Source: Mesodorylaimus sp. YZB2_4
Lineage: Eukaryota > Nematoda > Enoplea > Dorylaimida > Dorylaimidae
DNA length: 64,000 nt
Direction of reading: 5' to 3'
Assembly (NCBI GenBank): GCA_030248295.1
Contig: JASANH010000499.1
Location: forward strand, 310,001 to 374,000
This document shows positions 12,949 through 22,788 of the stretch, piece after piece (position 1 is the stretch's first letter; each line of letters begins with the position of its first letter). The notes under the pieces are model-generated. The model made no database searches. It saw nothing but the letters and a program-made list of their open reading frames with translations, and was not told where the DNA came from. The translations under genes were made by a program, and so were the position numbers.

Positions 12949-13009
12949 GATGCACAAGGCACTGTACACAAGGAGAGAGGTCTCGCATTTGCATCTGAGG
13001 TTGATTCAC

Positions 13010-13400
13010 ACTGCAAGTGCTGGAAGAAGCGGGGAGCAGATAAGCACGAGGATGTGTACCACGTTCCGAATAACTTTCGCATCAGGATCTACAACAATTT
13101 GGGCATCCTGTACTGTACACTGACTTCCTCGGACGGTGGCGCGTGGGCTGTTAATCCTGCCCGTGTCTGACACCCGTTTAGCTTCCGTCTCTCCACTCGG
13201 AGCACCTAGACGGTACAAGGTCACCCATGGCCTGGCAGTCAAGGTCAGCGAGGTCTTGTAGATCGCAAACCAACCCCCTTTTTTCTGGAGACTAAACCCG
13301 GGACGAGCCCACTCGCTACCAAGCATATAGTATAGAGACAAATGACTAACCACTAGCGCCACTGCGGCCGCTGCACTCCCGCTCCTATGAGTATTTGACA
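13010..13400 (-). repeat. tRNA-derived SINE, family B, copy 1
   Basis: On the minus strand a tRNA-like head near 13290-13390 (A-box like TGGCGCTAGTGG, B-box like GGTTTAGTCTCC) leads into a body with TAGGTGCTCCGAG and GTCCGAGGAAGTC. The body recurs on the plus strand at 16975-17130. The open frame across this unit (about 150 codons) is a by-product of the repeat and has no real start. Confidence 0.6.
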
Positions 13401-13464
13401 GAGAATTCTGTAATCTATCGAGACTGCTGCGCTTCCTACTAATATTATAATAAACGAGCGGCAA

Positions 13465-14213
13465 CGCTGGAAATGTCTCGGCTCTGGAATTTGAGTCACT
13501 TCAGGGCTTTTCAGCTAACTGGACTAACTGCTTCTCATAATGACTGTCAGATCCAATGATGACTGTGATATTCCGTTTTTCCAGAACATCACTTTCGCTT
13601 CCATTTTCGTGCGCACTACGAGGACGCTGCAATCCTACTACAGTAGTTAATGACGGCGTGGTCGTAAGAAAATGGATATTTCGCATCTTATATCCCGTAA
13701 ATATTACTCAGCCGTCGGCAAATAATGCTTAGCAAAAGCGGATTGATAATAGGACGGCGTCAAAAATCTTTATCAGCCTGCTGGACAGGAAAGACACAAA
13801 AAGAATTTTTAAAACACGAGTGATAATTCGGATTTACTAGGTCCAGAGGTTTTCATCATTCACTAGTGAAAAACGAGAAAATTGTCATTCTATCACGAGG
13901 TCAGTCATGATTAATGTTTCGGGTGCCACGGGCATTCATATCATATACCCGGATCAGTAAAGAAACAAAAGAGTAAAAAAATGCACCTGAATAATGTATC
14001 GATGCGAAATAAGCGACAATGGTTACTCACCTAATCCACACACATGCCAGTATGAAGACAAGATCAGTCTTCATAGGTCGAAACTAATTAGCGAAGTCAG
14101 GTACCACACCAGTTTTTGTCTCAGACTCTGTAGAGCTGCGATGTAACGGAGCATTTTTCAGTCACTCCTACATTAAGTTGCTTGACATATATGGTAGTAT
14201 TTTTTGCATGTAC
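13465..14213. other. no gene recognised
   Basis: Downstream flank of the receptor gene at 14214-15167; AT-rich, no supported feature. Confidence 0.4.
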
Positions 14214-15167
14214 TTAGACTTGACTTGGCTTTAGCGTTATCACTGATACCACCAATTTCTCTTGCCGCTTAGTCAAAACACGAAAGCATTCACGAAATTT
14301 CTTGTTTCTCGCAAAAAGTGCAATTACTTCAACCAAAGCGCTGGCCGTTTTCATAATAGTGCCGATTGTAATAATAAAGAATCCAGCCTCACTATGCGGC
14401 AGATTCAATGAAATATTGATCAACAACTCTGCCATCACTCCTGTCAGCAAGTACAGCCCCATCATTAGCTTGACTGTGGGCATGACCGCCAGTTGCTGCT
14501 TCATGAATGAATCTTGCATATTCGAGCTGGTTGAGGAGAAAAGATGCCGAAAACGAAACGACAGCATCATGGCGATATAAGCGATGACATTGGCCAGGCA
14601 GTAGAACAGGTTAAGTTGGCCAAATGCTATCATGAAGACTGGGTTCAGACCGTCTGTGAACCCTAGGCACCTGACGACTGAGCCCAGAGGTGCCGTCCCG
14701 AATGCCACAGCTAATTGAACAGTGTTGTAGACGGAGCAGCCAATAAGCAACCTCATGGAATATTTCTTGCCTAGTGATCGATACTTGATTGGCGCGGCGA
14801 CACTGATCAGTCGATCGATGGCAATGAGGCTGGCTGCTTGTGCGTGGAATGTAACTCCCACCACAGCCAACACGCCGGTGAGTACACAGGTCAAACCTGT
14901 GATCTCATAGGGAATAATGCCCAGCTGGAGGCCGATGTTCAATATTCCTCGGGAGAGAAAATAGAGAGCGATTAAGAATGAGCCGACGCCGCCTCCGGCG
15001 ATCAATGTAAAGCATGGCGAGTGAAGTGATTTACTCTTAACGATGACCACGACTGTGATCAAACTGCCGATAATGCCCAAAAGACTCAAAACTATGAGCC
15101 CAACAGCATGGAGCATAAGAAGCGGCAGGCTGGGTGTGTATGCCTCGGTGTTGTTGAAGATATCCAT
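14214..15167 (-). CDS. serpentine (7TM) receptor, orphan, intact
   Basis: Single-exon 317-residue receptor, the same length as the intact copy at 1833-2786. The start is the ATG at 15167 (MDIFNNT, with a sequon at Asn5); no in-frame ATG precedes it in the flank. DRL-ISV is at 118-123, cysteines at 52, 94 and 190 are shared with paralogues, and the TM6 signature and ARNKKFREC segment are present. No frameshift or stop is seen, so this is a candidate functional receptor. Its 5' flank (15215-15500) is recognisably related to the flank of the broken copy at 18593-19541 and to an orphan flank at 17876-18175, so the copies were duplicated with their promoters. Family function (chemoreceptor or peptide receptor) is inferred only from the fold. 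Confidence 0.85.
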   Translation of the reverse strand: MDIFNNTEAYTPSLPLLMLHAVGLIVLSLLGIIGSLITVVVIVKSKSLHSPCFTLIAGGGVGSFLIALYFLSRGILNIGLQLGIIPYEITGLTCVLTGVLAVVGVTFHAQAASLIAIDRLISVAAPIKYRSLGKKYSMRLLIGCSVYNTVQLAVAFGTAPLGSVVRCLGFTDGLNPVFMIAFGQLNLFYCLANVIAYIAMMLSFRFRHLFSSTSSNMQDSFMKQQLAVMPTVKLMMGLYLLTGVMAELLINISLNLPHSEAGFFIITIGTIMKTASALVEVIALFARNKKFRECFRVLTKRQEKLVVSVITLKPSQV

Positions 15168-15214
15168 GACGGGTTTGAAAAATATTTTACAGAAACAGAT
15201 GTTCGGCAGGGACC

Positions 15215-15500
15215 TTCCCAGATCGGGAACTTTATGATACAAATCTTGTGTTAGCGGGACGGCGGGCCTTTTTATCAGCCTCGAGTGAGTTTCAGTTTTC
15301 TAATAAAGGAGATAAAAGCGCATTAGGTCTTTTTCGTCAGGTGCGCTATCCGGAAAGATTATTATGAGTATCGTATGTGCCTATAAGTTCTATTGATTAC
15401 GTGGACTTTTCAGCTCAAATATCCGTACTTTTCAGTTTCAAGGCTGTCATATGAGCTTCCTTGAAATGTTCGCATTGTTCAGCAGAGACTGAAGGGAGAA
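15215..15500 (-). promoter_or_regulatory. conserved 5' flank of receptor gene
   Basis: Shares ordered blocks with 17876-18175 and, more weakly, 19575-19720: a block with GTGAGTTTCAGTTT, then GCGCATTAGG, GGAAAGATTATTAT, CTCAAATATC and TGTCATATGAG. It sits directly upstream of the receptor ATG. Conservation across copies may mean promoter function or simply recent duplication. Confidence 0.5.
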
Positions 15501-16974
15501 TAATATGTAGGATTTGTGACGTCCATTTCGTAGCATCGGTAACGCAGACATGATACTGCACATTTGTAAAGTAGGTATCTTCGTGTTCCATGAATTTTTG
15601 AAAAGTTGGCTGGTGTGGACGTGGATATAAGATGGTGTATTGTGAGACAAATCGTAAAAAAATCATCATTTTTATAATATCATCATTAAGAGCCGTACCT
15701 TCCCTTTGTAGAAATTAAAATCGCATACAATAATGCAGCAATCGCTGAGTCAAGACTCCATATGTCACCCAATGTGATTTGTTGATGTACTGTGCCCCAA
15801 AATCCTATGTATCCTAAATGTACCAATAGCTAAAATCACGAAAACTGGAAAAAGTATGCCAATGCACTAGAGACTCAGTTGGCTCAGTTGTAGGCAATGA
15901 TCCTGTCTTGCTTGCTTTGGCCAGACGCCTGACTTGCTTGCCAGACACCTGTCTTGCTTGCCCTGGCCAGCAATCCTGACTGGGAACGGCAGTTGTAAGC
16001 TCATCGTCAGAGTGGGAACAGATGGGTCTCTGGCAGTCTGTCGCAGCTGGCTCTGGGTAAATTATCAAGCGGGGTGCCGAACGAGTATAAAATCAGGAAA
16101 CCGACCTTCGAAATCTAGTCGGAGAGTGTAGCGAGAGCGGCGTTGTGGAAGCGTAGAGTTGCAAAGAGAATGAGCGAACCTACCGCTCAGGTCGGCCGAC
16201 GATAAGAGACTGAGTATATAGAAGCTTCGTTACACTGTCTATCACGGACAAAGATAAGCAGGCGACCACTCTGGTCATAAACGAAGAATGAGCCACAGGA
16301 AAGCGAACTACTGTAGGCATACTCGTAAAAGGAGAAAAGAATCACATTGTAAAGTCACTGATCGACGATTCCTCCTGGGCTGTAATGTGAGTATTGAATC
16401 TATCGCGCTCCGTCGCGACAGAGAGGACCCCTCGCTTCTCCCAGTATCATCGTGGGACGCTGCTGCTGGCGGGATACCCTCAGCAAAAGTGCTTTTTAAG
16501 TACAGTACAGTATTTGAGAAAACCGCAACCAAGCCAGGCTACCAGCCAGGGCCAAGGCTGCCAGGGGGTAGCTGGCTGGCGTAGGGGAGAATGTGCCAAG
16601 ATGAAGCGAAGTCGGTGGGGCAAAAACTTCGACTGGACCAAACATGTCTTGCGACCATAACTGCGGCTAACATCAACCCGAGAGGCTATGGTCTCCCAGT
16701 TAGGAGATATCAATAATTCTCACCCACTTGCCATGGGCCGCCAAGCAGTGAGATTACAGCATCATATTTTTTACAATGTGGGTATTTTTACGAAAAACGG
16801 ATTAGAAAACATAATGACGCTCGTTTTCAGACAGACAAAGAACAAAATCATCACAGTGTCACCAGCTTATCTTTTATCAGCATTTCGCTTCGTTCACAAT
16901 CATCACCTCAGCCCGCTTGGTGAGCAACTAGGCTTCCCTTATCGTGCTATCCGTTGCCGCCAGCATTACTTTAT
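15501..16974. other. no gene; local tandem words
   Basis: Contains an iterated CTTGCTTGCC/GACACCTG/CTGGCCAG patch at 15905-15970 and a GCCAGG/CCAGCC-rich patch at 16530-16585. Open frames here are products of these biased words. No supported gene. Confidence 0.4.
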
Positions 16975-17130
16975 GTGGGGCCGTGGGTGACTCACCCGGT
17001 ACCCTAGAGGTGCTCCGAGTCGCTAAACCAGTAGACAGTCTCGGCTGTCAAACACCGACAGGGTTCACAGCCCACCCGCCATCGTCCGAGGAAGTCGGTG
17101 TCCTGTCGGATGCCCTCGCGTGGAGGTGCT
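16975..17130 (+). repeat. SINE family B, body fragment
   Basis: Matches the body of the unit at 13010-13400 in opposite orientation: the ordered words GGTGCTCCGAG, ACAGCCCAC and GTCCGAGGAAGTC are shared. The tRNA-like head is not evident. A separate B-box-like GGTTCGAGTGC occurs just downstream at about 17191. Confidence 0.55.
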
Positions 17131-17540
17131 CCTAGTGAAGACACGCAGAAGTACGCGTGTGGCGGTCCCTGCACAGCCTAGCTTACAAGGTTCGAGTGCT
17201 GGTCGGATCTAGCCAAACCGAGCTCCGGCCCACAAAATTTTTTTTTAAAGTGTTTGAAAACGACCCTACCCGAGGTAATTTCTGGCAGCACCAGATATTC
17301 CTTGATGCTTGTCTTTTAAGCTTCCTCATCTGATTTTCTCCGCTGAAAAATTTCCTGAGTCTGTGTGCCTGACACTCACAGGACGATTCCTATGAAGGAG
17401 AGACAGAGGAAAAACAACTTCCTTCACGTATTCTTTAAATAGCGGTTCTCTCTCTCAGCTGTCACAGCCCATTCTCATGGCAGGTGACTCCCCCGTGTCC
17501 TTGTAGATGGCCACAGTGATAGACTCTGTACTGTGTGACC

Positions 17541-17692
17541 AGCACGCCTGGCGGTCGGGAGTAATCGATACGCTCCCCTGGCTGGGACGTCAACCTCTTC
17601 GGTTGATGTTTCTAGAGCAGGTATAGTCGCGAGACTTGCCGCGAGTTTTTTGCTTCGAGACTTCGGTCTCGACTATCTCCCGCCGCCTGGGT
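17541..17692 (+). other. strongly structured segment, possible RNA
   Basis: A long closing stem pairs 17541-17561 (ending GGCGGTCGGGAG) with 17677-17692 and beyond (starting CTCCCGCCGCC), tolerating several G-U pairs. Inside are a hairpin ACGTCAACC/GGTTGATGT (17587-17609, loop TCTTC) and a stem ATAGT-CGAGAC/GTCTCGACTAT (17623-17676) that also contains a UUCG-capped CGAGAC/GTCTCG hairpin. No known RNA family is recognised. It may be a structured ncRNA or a piece of a structured SINE. Confidence 0.35.
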
Positions 17693-17875
17693 GCGCTGGT
17701 TACAACTGTAACCCTTGCGTCAGTATTTTACTAGTTTTTGTGCTGTAGCTTATTTGGTAACAACTTCGAATATCTTTTTAAGCCTGCAGAGTCTTATAGA
17801 TATGCTGTGTCCCACTCATTTATCGTAGTTCCTATGAACTGCTGCTTATACCAAGGATAGTAGGCTTCCTTCTGA

Positions 17876-18175
17876 ACGGGAACTTCATGATGCGAATGTT
17901 CCACCAGCGGGGAGGCGGACCTTCTTATTAGCTCTGAGTGAGTTTCAGTTTCCTAATATAGGAGGGAAAGCGCATTAGGTGTTTCAAAAAACCCGTCTGG
18001 CGAATTATACGGGAAAGATTATTATCAGTCGTGTGTGCCTTCCAGTACCATTGATTCCGCTGACATTTCTGCTCAAATATCTGTGCTTCTTAGGTTTTCA
18101 AAAATGTCATATGAGCTACTTTGAATGGTTCGAATTGTTCAGCTGACGATTAGTCTGAAGGCAGAATCAGGAGGC
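17876..18175 (-). repeat. orphan copy of receptor 5' flank
   Basis: Matches 15215-15500 block for block but no receptor coding sequence lies next to it on the expected (left) side, where the structured segment and SINE debris are found. This is a remnant of a seventh receptor unit whose coding part was deleted. Confidence 0.65.
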
Positions 18176-18592
18176 ATGGTAGTGCCTGCTTAGACCAGCC
18201 AACCAGACGCCTGATGCCACAGGACGGTTTTCGCTGGCTAATAACTCGAGAACGGTTGGACGTTTTTTTGCATTTTTTTCAAAATCCTGCCACCTTACCA
18301 CCACGCGAGGGTTTCTTTTGCCAATCTTATGAATTCGCACATTGAACTAGAAAAAATTTCAATAATGCAAAACAGAAATGCAACATCACTGAAGAGCATA
18401 TGTGCAGAATAACTCACAGTGGTCCCCTACTCCATTCAAATCCATAAGTCTGCGTCAATAGAAGGGCATTCGTGGGTCCTGAAGGCCCTAAATACGAGAG
18501 AAACCTCTCTCAACCTCTGCCGGCCAGACACATACAGTATGAATCATATTCACTCAGCATCTTTCTATCAAATATTGTCAACCGCATGAAAC

Positions 18593-19541
18593 TTAGGTCT
18601 GTGTCGGCTTTATTGTTATCACTGATACCATCGACTTTTTTTGGCCCTGCATCATAATTCGAAAGCATTCACGAAATTTTTTATTTCTTGCAAAAAGAGC
18701 GATTCCTTCAACCAAAGCGCTGGCTGATTTCAAGATTGAGCCAGCTGTAATCATGAAAAATCCAGCCCCGCTGTACGGTAAATTCAATTAAATATTGATC
18801 ATTACTTCTGCCATTACACCAGTCAGCAAGTACAGCCCCATTATCAGCTTGACTGTGGGCATGACCTCCAGTTGCTGCTTCATGAATGAATCTTGCACGT
18901 TCGAGTTGGTCGGGGAGAAAGAATGCCGAAAACGAAATGACAGCATCATGGCGATGTAGGCGAGAACATTTGCCAGGCAGTACAGAATGTTGACCAAACG
19001 CCATCATGAAGAGTGGGTTCAGGCCGTCTGAGAACCCAAGGCATTGGAGGACTGAGCCCAGAGGTGCCGTCACAAGTGCAATAATTAGTTGGACAATGTT
19101 GTAAATGGCGCAGCAAATGAGCAACCACTGGGAATAATTTTGATTCAATGATCGGTATCTGATAGGCGCAGTGACACTGATTAGTCGATCGATAGCTATC
19201 AAGCTGGCTACTTGAGCGTGGAATGTTATCCCTCCCACAGCCAAGATGCCGGCAAACACGCAGCATAAACCAGTGACCTCATAGGGAATAATGACCGACT
19301 GGATACCGATGTTCAATATTCCTTGAGAGAGAAAGTAGAGAGCAATGAGCAGTGAGCCCACGCCACCTCCAGCGATCAGTGTAAAACACGGCGAATGAAG
19401 TGACCTGCTCACAGCGATGACCACAACTGTGATCAAACTGCCGATAACACCCAAAATACTTACAATTATGAGCCCCGCAGCATGAAGCATAAGAAGTGGT
19501 AGGCCAGGCGAGTATGCCCCAGTGTTGTTAAGGGTATCCAT
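18593..19541 (-). pseudogene. serpentine receptor with frameshift and stop codon
   Basis: The ATG at 19541 starts the usual MDTLNNT amino terminus and TM1-TM4, with IDRLISV, in one frame. Near 18995-19003 about five bases are missing where paralogues encode the GQLNLFYC segment, so the rest of TM5, TM6 and the signature before TM6 are in another frame. That frame then hits a TAA near 18788-18790, where paralogues have a serine codon in the NISLNLP segment. TM7, ARNKKFREC and the tail follow to a stop at 18593. Two independent lesions make it a pseudogene. Otherwise it is close to the intact copy at 14214-15167. Confidence 0.88.
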
Positions 19542-19574
19542 GATTTCGACCGAAAACAGAAAGTGACTGTGCAG

Positions 19575-19720
19575 CAGCCTTTTTTGTATCAGTGGAATCT
19601 TGAAGTACAAATCCTCGTGCTAGCGGAAAGGCAAGCCTTTCAATTAGCTCGAGAGCAAATTAATTTCCTGCGTAGAAGAAAGGAAAGCTCATTTCATATA
19701 AGAAATCCGTCAGGTGCACA
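19575..19720 (-). promoter_or_regulatory. diverged 5' flank of receptor pseudogene
   Basis: Lies upstream of the broken receptor and retains blocks of the flank at 15215-15500 (ACAAATC, GTGCTAGCGG, CTCGAG, TTTCCTGCG). Retention of flank with lost coding integrity fits whole-unit duplication. Confidence 0.4.
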
Positions 19721-20059
19721 CCAGGACAGATTTGTATCACGTGCAACTGACACTCCTAATGACTGCGTGGGCCGTCATCTCAAATATCTGAGCTTTCGCT
19801 AATCTGCAAAAATGTTGTGAGCCAGATGTTGTCGACCTGCATATAACTTCAACGAGAATTTGGTGCGAGATGGAGTCAAATGTTTTGCACTATGAAGGTA
19901 CGCGTAAATGATGATTTTGCATCGACAGATATGCTCTCAACATGTCAACTGAGCCTTGCTAGCTTTTCATGGGCGTGAATATTGGTGTTATGTAAACTAT
20001 TATCACTCACGAAAAAGCCAGATATCAACTGCATCATTTAATAATACATATTTTCACCA

Positions 20060-20560
20060 ATTACCCGTTTTCCTTGGCGGAAAAAGCACCTGAGACCACG
20101 TGCCTGACTCTCGCAGGACGATTCCCAATCGTAAGGGGGCATCCATAAAGGTCCACGGCACAAAATCTCGATTTTTTGACCCCTCTCCCTGTCCCCTTAC
20201 CGCATGCCGACCACTTCTCGCGAACCCCCCCTCAAACATGGTCGATCACTTCAGCCATACCCCCCCCCCCCGTTTCCAAACGCTGTTTTGCGAAATGTTT
20301 CATCTCACGCATTCAAGAAAAACCCCCTCTCGCAAAAAGGGGCGGGGGGCCAAACCACACCAAAAAAAAACCCCCCACCCACCCCCCCCCCCAACAACAC
20401 TTAAGCTCGACAAGGTGCCCTCTCCTTCGAAGACAAATCTTTTTTTTGAGTCATGGAGCGGATTTCTATTTTGTAAAAGACTCCACAAACTTTTCCCCAT
20501 ATTTTTATAAAATTGTGCGGGTTGGGCCACGCTAACCCAATTCTCCATGGGACTTCTAGT
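20060..20560. repeat. C-rich low-complexity repeat
   Basis: Contains C/G homopolymer runs (for example about 20260-20273 and 20341-20396) and the word GGGGGCATCCATAAAGG at 20136, related to GGGGCCATCCATAAAGGACGTC at 48848. Proline-rich open frames here are artefacts of the C runs. Probably a decayed dispersed repeat. Confidence 0.55.
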
Positions 20561-21859
20561 CATATTAGCTGGCCAGCAGTAATGATATGATTATTTCCAA
20601 AAAAGTCTGTTATGACAGACTCGAAACTTTTAGACCAGCCAATGCACACAGTGGAACCGGGGCTTAGGACGGCTGGTCTACTCGGCCACAAGAAAATGAG
20701 AGGTGACCCAACATGCTAGGCACTGCATTCAGCGTGTAATCGCTCGCGCACATATACAGTATATGCATTGAGATGTCAGCATCCGAGCCACATAGCTTAC
20801 GTTCTGTGTACTGCTGCTGTTGGAACACGTTCCCTAAAGGATACCAGCTGTGCCGTTTCACATCAGCAACCTAAACAGGCCAAAGCTGGCGCTTCGAGTA
20901 AAATGATATGGCTTAACGTTAGAGGCCTAAGCCTTGAACGACACTGGAAATTCCCCCCACCCCCCCCCCCCCCTTCTTCCAGCTTGATGTTCATGCTCAT
21001 GGTTTATCATATCAGTGATAAACCGCTAAAGTCTGGATAATTTTACAGCGACACACGATACATTTTTCCTTTTGTAACTTATGTAACGTGAAAACATTGA
21101 ATTGAAAATAAAATTTCTTTCTGATGACGATCAGCCGGTCCAATCTTTGGTGGAGCCCATGAAGGCGTAATACAAGAGTGAAAGGGCGAATTTCTCTTAA
21201 AGCCCCTTCTGAGAATTTAGCGAGCACAGCCAAATTTGTGCCTACTATAATCTGCGTTTGAAGCAGTTCTCGTCCTGTCTGCTTAATGTCCGCTTTGGCA
21301 GAACCAACAAACGCTAGATGACGAAAAGTCATCAGTAGCCGTATTGATCTGGCCCCATAGTTATCACTGACGCTAGTACAACTAGACCAACGCCGCATAA
21401 CCTAATCCAATTCCATTCAGCCAAATTTTAGTCAGTGATTGGTTTTTGCAATCGCGAAGGTTGTTTCTTCGCTGAGCACGGTCGGTTCGCTCGAGAAAGA
21501 CCAATTTTTCTCTTCAAACACGTTAAGGGGGGGCAGCAGCTTTTCATCACTGTCGACTTGGGCGATAGAGGGACTGACAAAGTGTTCCTAAGATGATCAA
21601 AGTGCCTCATGTCCCGAGATGATCTACATATCTCTGGATCCAACAACTAGATACCATCATCCAATGAGTACGCATAACCGCGTCGTTGAAACAGCAAATA
21701 TGAAATCTGCCCACTCATTTCAAAAAGCGAGACAAGCATCTGTTTTTGGCAAAAATTAAGAAAACATTTCCCAGCGGGAAGCAAATCCACACCAGCTTTG
21801 AATGACCTGGACAGTAAGAGTCAGCAATAGAGTGACTTGTAAAAAGAGTGAAAATAGCT
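20561..21859. other. no gene; C run
   Basis: Includes an almost pure C tract at 20954-20974. No coding sequence with motifs or splice logic was found. Confidence 0.4.
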
Positions 21860-22030
21860 ATGTTGATGTTCATGTTTGACTACATCAGCAAACGCTTATG
21901 CGCACTCGAGGGTGAAAGGACACATTTTACACGAAATGATTTACCGGCCCGCGAGTCGAACATTTGCCCGTAACTGCGCGCACCTGGCGTGAGGGGCAGA
22001 CGCCTAGCCGACCAGACCACGAGGCTATTC
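21860..22030 (-). repeat. tRNA-derived SINE, family A, copy 2
   Basis: Near full-length copy of the unit at 12780-12948 in the same orientation: tail words AAACGCTTATG and GCACTCGAGGGTGA, then ACACGAAATGAT, CCGGCCCGCGAGTCGAAC and the head words CCTGGCGTGAGG and GACCACGAGGC. Many point differences show age. Confidence 0.75.
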
Positions 22031-22788
22031 TCACTTATGTAAGCATTTTCATGGTGCCTCTCCAAAGATTATAGTGAGTACCTGTGCATCAATATAGCGG
22101 AGGCTTCACAGATGGTGCGCTGATGGAAGATCAAAACGACGCCCGACAAAGTCATCTGTCATTCATTCTAGTTTTTGAATACCAAATATTCTTTCACTTC
22201 TTTCACTTCAAACACTAGTTTTAGAAAGCTCTTTTGTTTCAGTTCTTATGAAGAAACTTTCGACGTTAACGTCAGAGCCCAAAGAGTTGTTCACTCTTTA
22301 ATGCTTGACTTATGTGACCTAACTAAAAATTCTTTTGCGTTTGTCATAATTTTTTTACTCACAGATAATACTGGTGAAGAATGGTTCTCTCAATCAAACC
22401 CTCTTTTGAAATCCGTTTAAAACTGGTCTGTAATCAAAAATATTGATATCGTTGGCTTCAAAAAATTTTTGTCAAGCGCAGGGGTATCCTGAAAAACAAT
22501 CTCCAAGGTTTTTTGTTGACCTAACGAACTAGAACTAACGATAAGTATACTTTGTTCTGTATGTTTGATAATCGTGTGTGCCCACGATGACAGTCTATAT
22601 ATCAGTCAAAGATGAAGTGATGCCTTCAAGCTACGCATAAATTTTATATATACTAGATTTTGCGCAGTAGGTATATCATTTTTAGCTTCAGCTTTAAAAG
22701 CTGCCGCCATGTCTGGACGCAGGCACTCGCACTTCTGTTGGCGTCAGCGCATACTGTATTCTCTTATTTTCTGAAGGTTGCATACGCG
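22031..22788. promoter_or_regulatory. 5' flank of channel gene
   Basis: Non-coding flank. A TATA-like CTATATAT lies at about 22594-22601, roughly 190 bases before the channel ATG. The reading frame is open upstream of the ATG at 22789 but contains no in-frame ATG, so this is taken as 5' UTR. Confidence 0.35.

Noticed and set aside
13006-13464. Open frame of about 150 codons on the minus strand
   Set aside because: It runs through a tRNA-like SINE head and body whose blocks recur elsewhere in another orientation; no protein family signal.
15168-15242. Upstream extension of the intact receptor at 14214-15167
   Set aside because: No ATG in the extension; all paralogues start at the MD(x)-NNT equivalent.
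20100-20535. Overlapping proline-rich open frames
   Set aside because: Created by long C runs; no start context or conservation.
22660-22788. Amino-terminal extension of the channel
   Set aside because: Frame is open but contains no ATG before 22789, and the residues do not resemble DEG/ENaC amino termini.
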